DNA from: CAYMTV01 sp964393525
Lineage (GTDB): Bacteria; Patescibacteriota; Microgenomatia; Daviesbacterales; UBA10151
Direction: 5' to 3'
Length of the DNA stretch: 47,257 bases
Assembly: GCA_964393525.1 (NCBI GenBank)
Contig: CAYMTV010000005.1
Coordinates: 1 to 47,257, forward strand
Shown here: piece after piece, positions 1 through 7,535 of the stretch
Layout of the letters: the number at the start of each line of letters is the position of its first letter
Position numbering within the stretch: the stretch's first letter is position 1
Position numbers and translations under genes: made by a program
The notes under the pieces: model-generated
Database searches by the model: none
Seen by the model: the letters and a program-made list of their open reading frames with translations, nothing else
Told to the model about the DNA's origin: nothing

Positions 1-627
1 GAGCATATCCAATGCTTTCATTGATTGATCATAATACTTAAAAATGTTATTAAAACTGGGGGCATCGAGCATAAAAAGTAATGGCCTTTTATGAGGAAGG
101 AGTTGATACTTTTCCTGCCTAAAAGTTTGAACCAAATGGTCTGTGAAACCTTCCCAGCCACTTGCGCCCCCAAAATGTGATCCCTGCAAAATTAAGGCAA
201 TTTTTGGGCCAGTTGTCAATTTAGAAGCTAGATGTCGTCTAAACCCATAATTATAGATATTAAAATCGTACGACCTATTGTCATAAAAACAATATGCCCA
301 AAAATCAATTCCGGCCTTCTTTGCATAAAGAATCTCCTGATCCATTACTTCTTGTCTGTCCCCCAATATCTCAATTGATTTACCATCTGGGCCAATTTTG
401 CTGTAAAAAGGGAGCCTATTGTGCCATTTCGGGTCTTCCAGATTTTTAACCCATCTACTCCCACTAAACCAACCGCCCCACCTAATTGCACCAACCAAAG
501 GTTTTACCTCTGGTTGTGTTAAAGATTGACCTTGAATTTGTTCAAATGGTAATACAGCAAATAATGCAGAGCTTACTCCTAATTTTAAACAGTCCCGTCT
601 GCTCAAACTATAATCATAAATTGACAT
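1..627 (-). CDS. Partial secreted protein, possible GH99/WbsX-like, Tat-type signal
   Basis: An open frame of 209 codons runs from an ATG at 627 leftwards out of the window, so the C-terminus is missing. The N-terminus carries a twin-arginine-like motif, SRRDCLKLG, followed by a short hydrophobic run (VSSALFAVLPF), which suggests Tat-dependent export. The mature part begins with a Trp-rich stretch (AIRWGGWFSGSRW) and then contains KKAGIDFWAYCFYD, which resembles the conserved strand of GH99/GH71-like and WbsX (PF14307-type) proteins that act on or accompany cell-surface glycans. Family assignment is by resemblance only. The nearest upstream gene on the same strand is the TauE-like permease at 877-1590, separated by a gap holding only tiny ORFs. 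The reading frame is clear; the function is uncertain. Confidence 0.6.
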   Translation of the reverse strand, partial: MSIYDYSLSRRDCLKLGVSSALFAVLPFEQIQGQSLTQPEVKPLVGAIRWGGWFSGSRWVKNLEDPKWHNRLPFYSKIGPDGKSIEILGDRQEVMDQEILYAKKAGIDFWAYCFYDNRSYDFNIYNYGFRRHLASKLTTGPKIALILQGSHFGGASGWEGFTDHLVQTFRQEKYQLLPHKRPLLFMLDAPSFNNIFKYYDQSMKALDML

Positions 628-876
628 TTGAGAGATTGTATCAAAAACGAAGTTACTATATTTAGGTTTAGTTCAAAGAGATTTATTGAATTTCTGCTAA
701 GGTAAGTTCCTGAGGAGGTTCTATACCAGCCTCGTCTTCTAAAGTTTTCATTCTCTTTTCTAATTTTTTCATATTATCATTTTATCATTGTTTAATTTAT
801 ACATATCTCCAATAAAGAAATTTCATTTTTACAAACATCACAAAAATATTTGGTAGACATAAAGATTCAAATAATA
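628..876. other. Gap with two possible tiny minus-strand ORFs
   Basis: This 249-base gap between the partial GH-like gene and the permease contains two very short minus-strand frames. One (860 to 792) encodes 22 residues starting MSTKYFCDVCKNEIS, with a CxxC that looks like the beginning of a zinc ribbon. The other (772 to 683) encodes 29 residues, charged and probably helical (MKKLEKRMKTLEDEAG). Neither has a convincing Shine-Dalgarno. They may be a decayed or frameshifted small zinc-ribbon gene or genuine micro-proteins. No terminator hairpin was seen. Confidence 0.3.
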
Positions 877-1590
877 TCAAGAAGCGAAAATAAACTTTAC
901 TCCAATTGCTAAAATTGCCACTAAAACCACTTTTCTAAATTGAGTTTTTGGGATTTTATCAACAATTTGCTTCCCGCTAAAGGACCCTGCAAGGGCTAAA
1001 GCAAATAGAATTGGTATATACCAATAGAACTTGTTTTCCAAAAAACCTTGAGAAAAATAAACCGGGATCCGGGTTAAGTCTACAGCCAGCGCAATGGCTG
1101 CTGCAGTTGCAATATATTTTTCTTTGGGCAAGGAAAAAGCTGTTAAAAATGCCCCTCTTAATGCACCACCTGTCCCTATTAGCCCAGCCAAAAAACCAGA
1201 CATCCCACCGCCTATTATTGAATTTGAAAGTGTTGGCTTAACCTTAAATCCTTCCTTAAAAAGTGATATAAGAGAGTAGAAAACAAGAAAAATCCCTAAA
1301 ATTCCTTTCAACAAGTTTTGTTCAATAACGGAAACTAGCAAAGCACCCAAAAGGGTAAATAAAATGCTTGGCAAACCAAATTTAATAAGGATATTTTTAT
1401 CCAAACCTGATCTAAAAAATCCAATCCTTCCTAAATTGCCAAAAATATGAAACAGGGCAACCAGTATTAAAGCTGTTTTAAAATCAAAAAATAAAAGTGC
1501 CAGGGGTAAAAAAATAGTTGAGGAACCAAAGCCTGCAATAGTACCAACAATTTCCGAGAAAAAAGCTGCCAAAAAAAATAATATCTCCAT
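877..1590 (-). CDS. TauE/SafE family permease
   Basis: The 237-residue protein is hydrophobic throughout, with about seven to eight predicted membrane segments. It shows the two-fold repeat typical of TauE/SafE (PF01925) permeases: GFGSSTIFLPLALLFF near the N-terminus and GGGMSGFLAGLIGTGGALRG at about residues 126-145. Family members export small sulfur-containing or organic anions; the substrate here cannot be told from sequence. ATG at 1590 is the only sensible start, since the first membrane segment begins immediately after it. The gene is divergent from the redox operon starting at 1683. That is compatible with sulfur or thiol metabolism in both units, but this is only a guess from position. 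Confidence 0.85.
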   Translation of the reverse strand: MEILFFLAAFFSEIVGTIAGFGSSTIFLPLALLFFDFKTALILVALFHIFGNLGRIGFFRSGLDKNILIKFGLPSILFTLLGALLVSVIEQNLLKGILGIFLVFYSLISLFKEGFKVKPTLSNSIIGGGMSGFLAGLIGTGGALRGAFLTAFSLPKEKYIATAAAIALAVDLTRIPVYFSQGFLENKFYWYIPILFALALAGSFSGKQIVDKIPKTQFRKVVLVAILAIGVKFIFAS

Positions 1591-1636
1591 TCTTTTAGGT
1601 TAACATAAATTAATTTGTCATTTGGCAGTTTTAGTG

Positions 1637-1665
1637 TTGACAATAAAGCTAAACGGTTATATAAA
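1637..1665 (+). promoter_or_regulatory. Sigma-70-type promoter for the redox operon
   Basis: TTGACA at 1637-1642, a 17-base spacer and TATAAA at 1660-1665. The expected transcription start is near 1672, giving a leader of about 11 bases before the ATG at 1683. Confidence 0.7.
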
Positions 1666-1682
1666 TTAGAAAAGAAAAAATT

Positions 1683-1946
1683 ATGGCAAAATATCTGATT
1701 GAGTCGCCTCATACTAATCAAGGGTGTCTGGAAGCTCTAGATGAAATGCTACTTAATGAACCAAAGATTTTAACTAAGTTTAGCTGGGGTTGTAACTTGG
1801 GCCATCACACAGGCTGGGCGCTTATAGATGCCAAAAATGAGTCAACTGTAAGAAAGCTGTTACCAACTTCTCTTCGTAGCCAAGCTCGAATATTTAAGGT
1901 TGATGCTTTCACCCCAAAAGACATTAGACAAAAACACCAAAGATGA
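1683..1946 (+). CDS. Small conserved protein, possible ferredoxin-like fold
   Basis: This is an 87-residue protein of unknown function. It begins MAKYLIESPH and contains a WGC...G.H..W core (FSWGCNLGHHTGWALID). It resembles small alpha/beta proteins with a ferredoxin-like fold found beside other enzymes, but I cannot name a family with certainty. It has two cysteines, one in the conserved-looking WGC. It is the first gene of a three-gene operon behind a near-consensus promoter. Its stop overlaps the next start as ATGA, so translation of the thioredoxin-like gene is probably coupled to it. A role in handling small thiol or sulfur compounds is inferred only from these neighbours. Confidence 0.7.
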   Translation: MAKYLIESPHTNQGCLEALDEMLLNEPKILTKFSWGCNLGHHTGWALIDAKNESTVRKLLPTSLRSQARIFKVDAFTPKDIRQKHQR

Positions 1947-2443
1947 CAGAAGAACAAATTCCCACTCTTAAACTTTCCTTCAAGCTTGGCGAGGAAATAA
2001 ATTTCACACTGCCTGATTTAAAAGGAAAAAAGATCAGTCTCTCTGAGTACAAAGGGAAAGTGGTACTGGTGTTTTTCTTTACTACCTGGTGTCCCTATTG
2101 TTCTGCTGAGGCGCCATATCTGGAGAAAGAAGTCTGGCAAAAGTTTAAGGATCAGGGTATTCAAGTACTTGCCATAGATGTACTGGAAAGCAAAGCTCTA
2201 GCAGAAAAAATGCAAAAGAGGTTTAAATGGACCTTTCCTGTGCTTTTAGATAAGGATGGCAAAGTTACTAAAAAGTTTGCTCCAGTTAAAGAAGGTTTGT
2301 CGCCTGAGGTAGCAATCATCAACTCCCATTTTATTTTAGATAAGGAATCACGTCTGCGCTTTTATGAATATTTAAACATGGAGCGTTTTGATGCCCGTGC
2401 CCGGGCTACCATTAAAAAACTGAATGAAATCCTTGCTGAATGA
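1943..2443 (+). CDS. Thioredoxin-like (TlpA/redoxin) protein with CPYC active site
   Basis: This 166-residue redoxin of the AhpC-TSA/TlpA type has a thioredoxin fold with FFFTTWCPYC at about residues 47-56. The CxxC pair is the redox-active site, and a cis-Pro-type region follows (GLSPEVAIINSHFILD). There is no signal peptide or lipobox, so unlike classical TlpA it appears cytoplasmic. The ATG at 1943 overlaps the previous stop (ATGA), and the 3' end overlaps the DsbD-alpha-like gene by 20 bases. The three genes are therefore tightly co-translated. The likely role is thiol-disulfide exchange with that partner; the substrates are unknown. Confidence 0.85.
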   Translation: MTEEQIPTLKLSFKLGEEINFTLPDLKGKKISLSEYKGKVVLVFFFTTWCPYCSAEAPYLEKEVWQKFKDQGIQVLAIDVLESKALAEKMQKRFKWTFPVLLDKDGKVTKKFAPVKEGLSPEVAIINSHFILDKESRLRFYEYLNMERFDARARATIKKLNEILAE

Positions 2444-2837
2444 GATAAATTTGGATTGGGCTCCTAAAAAACTTAAAAAAGGTCAGAAGACAAATCTCAC
2501 GATTACCCTTACGATACCAAAAGATATTCATATCCAAGCTCATAAGCCAGCAGAAGAGCTTTTGATCCCTACTAAAATTGAGTTAGAGAAAAAAGTAGGC
2601 TTAAGCTTTGGTCAACCTATTTATCCCAAGCCAAAAGAGTTACCCACTTCATGGTCAGAGGTAAAGCTTTTGGTATATGAAGGGAAGATCAATATCCTTA
2701 TACCTTTGGAAATAAGTAAAGATGCAAAATCTGGTGAATATCTAGTCAAAGGAAATCTTTCTTATCAGGGCTGTACTGCCAAACTTTGCTTACCACCCAA
2801 AAGTAAGCAGTTTACTTTGGCGCTTCTGATTTCATAG
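2424..2837 (+). CDS. DsbD N-terminal (alpha) domain-like protein, standalone
   Basis: The 137-residue protein matches the immunoglobulin-like alpha domain of DsbD (PF11412-type). The diagnostic element is LSYQGCTAKLCLPP near the C-terminus, where the two cysteines correspond to the pair that passes electrons in DsbD. Normal DsbD adds a signal peptide, eight membrane helices and a thioredoxin domain. None is present here, so this is a free single domain, apparently without export signal. The ATG at 2424 lies inside the thioredoxin-like gene; TTG or CTG codons a few residues later are alternatives. The pairing with the CPYC redoxin suggests a two-protein relay. The cellular compartment is uncertain. 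Confidence 0.75.
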   Translation: MKSLLNEINLDWAPKKLKKGQKTNLTITLTIPKDIHIQAHKPAEELLIPTKIELEKKVGLSFGQPIYPKPKELPTSWSEVKLLVYEGKINILIPLEISKDAKSGEYLVKGNLSYQGCTAKLCLPPKSKQFTLALLIS

Positions 2838-2853
2838 CTTAAATACAATATAA

Positions 2854-4095
2854 CTATCTTTCGTAGATTATGGCTTTAGTTGTAAATCTACTGACTTGGG
2901 AAGCTGATTTTCCTGGAAAAGCTTCTACCTTTAATTTACCGTCCTCTTGCAATTCAAATAAAACTACTCCTGCCAGCTCCTCTGTATTTTTGGCAGTTAG
3001 TCCACTAACAAGGCTTATGGTATCCCATCTATTCCCATTTGGTTCATAATAATCAAATCTCATCAGCTCATATTTTGTAACTCCATAAGCTTTAGTTACA
3101 TCTTTAGGATCAGGGGAATTTCCTCTTACTCCAAAAGCTTTTGGATAACCTCCAAAATTCCCTAAAGATATTCTGACTTGGCTCTCATCAATATGGTCAT
3201 AAACTATGCTTAAATTTTGTGTCCAATATTCATTTCTTTCATTTTTGTCTCTGCCAACCTTAAACCAATTTCCAAGTAATGTGCCCTTCTTATCATAACC
3301 AACTTTTCCACCTAAGGGCTCTCCAGTTCTTAAGTTTTTAGGCAAGAGTTCACTCCTTAGGGAATCAGAAACATAATCAAAAGTATCAACTGTAACAGAA
3401 GTCCAGGGATCAATATTTTCTGGACTTAAAATATTTGGATCTTTTTTTGTGGTATCCATGATCTGGAAATCAAATGAATGCGGGCCAACAGTGCCTATCA
3501 CCTCCCCTTCTTTAACAGGAATTCTAGGGAAAGCATTTGGGTGCTGTGAGTTAGGATTATTAAATTTAAATGAAGCAAGTATGTTCTGAGATAATGTATC
3601 AATATGGATTAACCTGACATAGTAGTCACAGGAATATTCAAAAACAACTAAATAATTATTGGAATAAGGATCCTTTCTGTAAGATTTTTCAACTGGCTCT
3701 TTAAAAAGCTCCACATTGGTGATAAAGCCATCAAATGGAGCTTTTATCTGGTATTTCTCAGGGTTGTCTGTAATTAGTGACCCACCCTTAGTTTCTTTTG
3801 GAATAATGTATTGGTGGTCTGTTGGGGTAACATGGGAATCTTGGACTCTGCCCATTGGAACAATTAATTCTATCTCTTTTGGATCAAGTGGAAAGGTGTT
3901 TAACTTTGTAGTGCCATTACCTTCACACCTTCCATACAATCCCTCTCCTCCTTTTTGTCCAGCTTGTTGAAAGCCAAAAGGCTTGTAAGAATCTTGTTTA
4001 AAAGCTTTTAGGGAATTAAAAGCAAAAACTCCACCTATTAAAACAGCGGCAGTTATAACAACTAAAGCTATCAGGCCGAATCCTTTATTAGGCAT
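2854..4095 (-). CDS. Membrane-anchored protein with degenerate M23/lipoyl-like domain
   Basis: Starting at ATG 4095 (413 residues) the protein begins MPNKGFGLIALVVITAAVLI. This is one membrane segment that also resembles a type IV prepilin N-terminus (K-G-F-x-L-I-x-L) but lacks the usual Glu at position 5. A TTG twelve codons upstream would extend it without benefit. At about residues 125-225 the sequence looks like an M23 peptidase/lipoyl-type beta fold (IKAPFDGFITNVE, then PVKEGEVIGTVGPHSFDFQI). The HxH that binds zinc in M23 enzymes is FDFQ here, so it is unlikely to be catalytic. The C-terminal half is unrecognised. Probably an extracytoplasmic structural or binding protein. Confidence 0.7.
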   Translation of the reverse strand: MPNKGFGLIALVVITAAVLIGGVFAFNSLKAFKQDSYKPFGFQQAGQKGGEGLYGRCEGNGTTKLNTFPLDPKEIELIVPMGRVQDSHVTPTDHQYIIPKETKGGSLITDNPEKYQIKAPFDGFITNVELFKEPVEKSYRKDPYSNNYLVVFEYSCDYYVRLIHIDTLSQNILASFKFNNPNSQHPNAFPRIPVKEGEVIGTVGPHSFDFQIMDTTKKDPNILSPENIDPWTSVTVDTFDYVSDSLRSELLPKNLRTGEPLGGKVGYDKKGTLLGNWFKVGRDKNERNEYWTQNLSIVYDHIDESQVRISLGNFGGYPKAFGVRGNSPDPKDVTKAYGVTKYELMRFDYYEPNGNRWDTISLVSGLTAKNTEELAGVVLFELQEDGKLKVEAFPGKSASQVSRFTTKAIIYER

Positions 4096-4164
4096 TAAAT
4101 TAACTATCTCATACCTTGGATATACTAGCAATGATTTAGGGCAGGAGATTAGATAACAGACTTT

Positions 4165-4689
4165 CTAATATGAAAGCGACATGGAATCCTTGTGGGTAAG
4201 CCCTCCGCCTTTACCTGTGAAACTTATTGGAGCAACTTTGCTATCTTTATTAACAGTCCCGCTAAACTCAGCACTGGCAGGTATAGCAACAAAAAATGGG
4301 TCACAAACTCCGGTTATTGTACCGCTAAATACTCCATTATTTTGGCCATCAAATGTTCCTTTCAACTTACCTCCACAAGTTCCGGAGATGGAACCGGTGA
4401 CAGACCCTCCCTCCAAAGGAATACTGGCAGTCACTGTTACAGAATAATCTTTAAAACTGTATACCCCTGAAGCTGTTACTGCTCCTTCTGGTTTTTCATC
4501 CTCCAGTCTTCCCATCAAGCAATTAAAAAGTTCTTCCCCGCCACAATGCTTAAAATAGTAACCCAAAGCTGCATTAGACCCAATTAAAACAAGGACTACT
4601 AAAATAATGAGAAACACAAGCATCGGTCCACAGCCTATGCCACTTTTTTTAGCTGCAGTTTCGGGAGAAGGCTGATTTTGCTCATCCAT
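4165..4689 (-). CDS. Single-pass membrane protein with Gly/Ser-rich exported domain
   Basis: The 174-residue protein has a polar N-terminus (MDEQNQPSPETAAKKSG). One membrane helix follows (about residues 23-45, MLVFLIILVVLVLIGSNAAL), and then an exported region with repeated G-x-(S/T)-G turns, for example GGSVTGSISGTCGGKLKGTF, consistent with a small beta-sandwich or beta-helix. Four cysteines occur outside the helix (GYYFKHCGG, FNCLMG, SGTCGG, GVCDPF) and could form disulfides. I recognise no family. A promoter at 4697-4725 places transcription start at the ATG, so the message is probably leaderless. Confidence 0.7.
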   Translation of the reverse strand: MDEQNQPSPETAAKKSGIGCGPMLVFLIILVVLVLIGSNAALGYYFKHCGGEELFNCLMGRLEDEKPEGAVTASGVYSFKDYSVTVTASIPLEGGSVTGSISGTCGGKLKGTFDGQNNGVFSGTITGVCDPFFVAIPASAEFSGTVNKDSKVAPISFTGKGGGLTHKDSMSLSY

Positions 4690-4696
4690 AAGTCAA

Positions 4697-4725
4697 ATTA
4701 AATCTTAAGGGAATCTAAAAGTCAA
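4697..4725 (-). promoter_or_regulatory. Promoter placing transcription start at the 4689 ATG
   Basis: On the minus strand TTGACT (4725-4720), a 17-base spacer and TTTAAT (4702-4697). Only seven bases separate the -10 box from the ATG at 4689, and no Shine-Dalgarno is present. Confidence 0.55.
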
Positions 4726-4757
4726 CCAGTGTAATTGCGCCTTTTTGGGAATATTAG

Positions 4758-5261
4758 CTAGCTTTTTGAAGATTGTTCATTTTGTCTATTAAAATCAGCA
4801 AGGATTGATTTTAGATCATTAAATAGCTGCTCATTTGAAAGGTAGCGGATTGCCCTCAAACCCGCAGTTTTTGCAGCTGCAATATTTGCCGCCCCGTCAT
4901 CCACAAATAAAATTTCAGAAGGATCCACTTTTAATTTCTCAGCAATCACCAAATATCCTTTGGAATCTTTTTTGCTTATTCCCAAATTCTTTGCTGAAAA
5001 TACATTCCTAAATATTGGTTTAATTATTTTTTGTGCTTCTGAGTCATTTTGCACAATATCAGTTGTAAAAATAGACAGGGTATATTTATCTTTAAATTGT
5101 CCTAAATAATTTAATAACTCTGTATTAAATTTGAAGTAATCCAAAAATAATCCATTCTCACCTCTTACTTTCCTGTACAAATCATTAAGCAAACCATTAT
5201 AGCTTTCATCCTTAGGAAAAAGAATTACTCTGGAAAAATCAAACAATAAATTAGTAATCAT
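4758..5261 (-). CDS. HAD-superfamily hydrolase
   Basis: The 167-residue protein starts at ATG 5261 (MITNLLFDFSRVILFPK); a TTG ten codons upstream would only add a polar tail. Motif I is FDFSRVIL, the variant with one Asp replaced seen in YihX-like subfamily IA phosphatases. Motif II is LSIFTTD (Thr), a lysine follows in the AKNLGISKKDSKGY region, and motif IV is ILFVDDGAANIAAAK. Such enzymes usually remove phosphate from small sugars or nucleotides. It lies two bases after the winged-helix gene on the same strand and is probably co-transcribed from the promoter at 6670-6698. Confidence 0.8.
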   Translation of the reverse strand: MITNLLFDFSRVILFPKDESYNGLLNDLYRKVRGENGLFLDYFKFNTELLNYLGQFKDKYTLSIFTTDIVQNDSEAQKIIKPIFRNVFSAKNLGISKKDSKGYLVIAEKLKVDPSEILFVDDGAANIAAAKTAGLRAIRYLSNEQLFNDLKSILADFNRQNEQSSKS

Positions 5262-5293
5262 ATTGAATCTAATTTTACATTTTTCAAACAATT

Positions 5294-6649
5294 TTAGCTA
5301 ACTCTTCTATAGAATCCAGGTTTAGTTTTTTCAACTTTACCTGCTTTAATTAGAACATTAAGTTGAGTCCCTAACCCTTCTTTTTGCATATGAGGCTCAT
5401 GATCGGTATTGAAAAGTTCATACAGATGACTAAGTTTCATTTGTCCATCGTTTGGCAAAATAAGTAGAATTCTATCTCGAGCTTGATTACTCCCTCGGAC
5501 AGTACGTGCACTTCTCTCTTCTTGATAGTTTTGCAAAAATAAAGCTACTTTAAATCTATCCCAATTCCTTATAGGTCCCGGGGATAAGGTGTCCACTGTT
5601 TCTTTGGCAGGTTCCAAAACTAAATGGTAAAAGAGACGAGTTAATTCATTTGCCGAGGCAAGAGATTTTTTTCTTCCTGTTACTGAATTGAATTTACTCA
5701 AATAGCCAAGCATTTGCAAACCACTTAAAACATCCGCAGTGACAGCTCGTTCAACTCCTAGTTTCTTTGATAAATTATTTCCTTCATAATCTTCAGTTGG
5801 ATTAGCTTGAATATATCCTAAAACCTTATATAATATTCCTGGGGCCCTAAAGTAAGGCTTTATCTCTTGTAATTTTACGTAAACATTAAAATAATCGAAA
5901 TCCCGTTGAAGCCTTGCATTAATTGGTCTGTAAATGGACCAACCCCTAGAAACATTCCCTTCTATATCTCTTGACGGTGATTGAAAATCAATAATTCCAG
6001 CAACTGACAAATCATCAAACAGATCTGTTACTCTTTCTTCCGCAAGACCAGTTTCTGTTGCAATATCTATTCGTCTTTGGTTTCCTGGATGATCAATTAG
6101 AAATCTTATAATTCGATACACTGCATCAGGTTTTAGTTGATCATTTTTTGAGTGTAATCCACCAAGTATTCTTACCATGGAATCATACCTATGGGGGATA
6201 TTTGAGCTTCTTGCTCTATACACAAATTCCACTGCATTTTGGACTAAAGGTGTTACTAGCTCACTAGAAGGTTCTGAACGGATATAACCTGTTCTAAAAT
6301 CTTCTAAAGTTTGTAAATGAACCTGTCTAACTACCGCTCCAATTCTTACTAGTGAACCATCTAACTTTTGATCATTTCTTTTTAATTCTACATAGCTCCA
6401 AACTGGCGCTTCTGTAATTGGAAATCTCCTAGGCAACCCTAACTCCTCTATCCAATCCAAAACTCTTTTATGAAGTCTACTTGAGGCAAAGTAAATTCCT
6501 TGACCCATAGCTAATAGAACTATTCCTTTAGGATCTGGTGTTAAAACAGAGAGTGCTCTTCCAAGCCCAGCTCTAGGATCATAGGCCATCCCCCTTCTTT
6601 CTGGGTCCACAAAATCGCTATATCTTTCTAATCTACCTTGGGAAATCAT
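5294..6649 (-). CDS. Unknown protein with about three winged-helix-like segments
   Basis: The 451-residue soluble protein is not in a family I can name. Three segments look like winged-helix DNA-binding units: about residues 172-222 (AVYRIIRFLIDHPGNQRRID...), 270-320 (LYKVLGYIQANP, then GVERAVTADVLSGLQMLGYL) and 392-448 (RDRILLILPNDGQMKLSHLY..., ending KAGKVEKTKPGFYRR). Each shows a helix, a recognition-helix-like run and a short wing. The N-terminal 150 residues are different. It may be a transcription or chromosome-associated regulator. A near-consensus promoter sits just upstream, and the HAD gene follows two bases after the stop. Confidence 0.65.
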   Translation of the reverse strand: MISQGRLERYSDFVDPERRGMAYDPRAGLGRALSVLTPDPKGIVLLAMGQGIYFASSRLHKRVLDWIEELGLPRRFPITEAPVWSYVELKRNDQKLDGSLVRIGAVVRQVHLQTLEDFRTGYIRSEPSSELVTPLVQNAVEFVYRARSSNIPHRYDSMVRILGGLHSKNDQLKPDAVYRIIRFLIDHPGNQRRIDIATETGLAEERVTDLFDDLSVAGIIDFQSPSRDIEGNVSRGWSIYRPINARLQRDFDYFNVYVKLQEIKPYFRAPGILYKVLGYIQANPTEDYEGNNLSKKLGVERAVTADVLSGLQMLGYLSKFNSVTGRKKSLASANELTRLFYHLVLEPAKETVDTLSPGPIRNWDRFKVALFLQNYQEERSARTVRGSNQARDRILLILPNDGQMKLSHLYELFNTDHEPHMQKEGLGTQLNVLIKAGKVEKTKPGFYRRVS

Positions 6650-6669
6650 TTGTATACTTTTGTTTGCGT

Positions 6670-6698
6670 ATTATAGGATGATGGAATAATAATTTCAA
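6670..6698 (-). promoter_or_regulatory. Near-consensus promoter for the winged-helix gene
   Basis: On the minus strand TTGAAA (6698-6693), a 17-base spacer and TATAAT (6675-6670). Transcription should begin near 6663, giving a leader of about 14 bases without a Shine-Dalgarno before the ATG at 6649. Confidence 0.75.
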
Positions 6699-6963
6699 AC
6701 TTTTGAATGACAAGAATTTGTTATCTAATTTTTTCTTGTATTTAATTATATTCCTGGTATTAATAACATTTCTAAAATAAAAAATTGTCTGTTATTACTT
6801 TGAATAATTTTTTTCTATATACTAAAAGCAGTAAAAGTGCATTTGCAGTAATAAAGTAAATCTGAAATGCCGCGTTTTCAATTAGCTAGTTTACTATGAG
6901 GTCTAAGGTTTTTCTACTATTTACCTTTAGGGAAAATATAAAAATTGAACCCTATAGTTTGAT

Positions 6964-6985
6964 GTTAACTTATAATTCTGTTAAC
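6964..6985 (+). promoter_or_regulatory. GTTAAC pair flanking a -10 box (possible operator)
   Basis: Two copies of the palindrome GTTAAC (6964-6969 and 6980-6985) flank TATAAT (6971-6976), 16 bases apart centre to centre. This is about one and a half helical turns, directly over the likely promoter of the gene at 6995. No clear -35 box was found (TTGAAC at 6945 is 20 bases away), which would fit a regulated promoter. Confidence 0.35.
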
Positions 6986-6994
6986 ATTTGATTT

Positions 6995-7531
6995 ATGCCT
7001 GAACGTAGACCCGGAAAAAGATTACCTCACCATATGGGTGGGAGTAGACGTAAGTTTCGCGAAAAACCCCCTGACCAAGCTCCTGCTGAGTTCGCACAAC
7101 CAATAGGTATAGAAAGACTTGCTCGGGATAACAGGTTTAAAAGTAGGTTTATAATTGGCTTTGGAGCAACAACTTTAGCTTTTTTCGCATCGCAGTATAA
7201 TCTTCACCATACCGAAATTTTAAGCTCCTATGGAAAAGATTTCCTTATGCCGCTTGGAGCTTGGTATGGTTTTCCTCAAATAGCTGGAAGGGCTTTTCCC
7301 CGTTTAGAAAAATTTGCCCAATCAAAAATACCTCTTATTCTTTATTCTACCTATGCTGCCGGTTTTGAGGCAGTTCAATATTATCTTCTTGAAGTTGCCA
7401 AAATTCAAACTCCTGATAATAGATACGACCTCTGGGATTTCGCGGCTTTAGGAGCGGGGGTTACGCTCGCTTTAGGGGTGGATAAATTTGTCAGAGGAAG
7501 AGAGCGCAGGTTGGGAATTGCATCCAGATAA
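6995..7531 (+). CDS. Small membrane protein, VanZ-like C-terminal half
   Basis: The 178-residue protein has a very basic N-terminal tail (MPERRPGKRLPHHMGGSRRK, then about 25 more polar residues). Three to four hydrophobic segments follow (around residues 51-66, 82-97, 112-130, 148-163). The segment FEAVQYYLL...NRYDLWDFAALGAGV has the E..Q....R.D..D...N/A..G pattern of VanZ-like membrane proteins, but the match is loose. The function is unknown. The gene stands alone between divergent and convergent neighbours. Confidence 0.55.
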   Translation: MPERRPGKRLPHHMGGSRRKFREKPPDQAPAEFAQPIGIERLARDNRFKSRFIIGFGATTLAFFASQYNLHHTEILSSYGKDFLMPLGAWYGFPQIAGRAFPRLEKFAQSKIPLILYSTYAAGFEAVQYYLLEVAKIQTPDNRYDLWDFAALGAGVTLALGVDKFVRGRERRLGIASR

Positions 7532-7535
7532 AAAG

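Larger units (their letters stand above)
6650..6994. other. AT-rich divergent intergenic region
   Basis: These 345 bases separate two divergent genes. I see a strong minus-strand promoter near 6670-6698 and a plus-strand -10 box near 6971. The middle is low-complexity AT-rich DNA, with a short direct repeat GCAGTAA near 6830-6855. No credible ORF or RNA gene was found. Confidence 0.5.
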
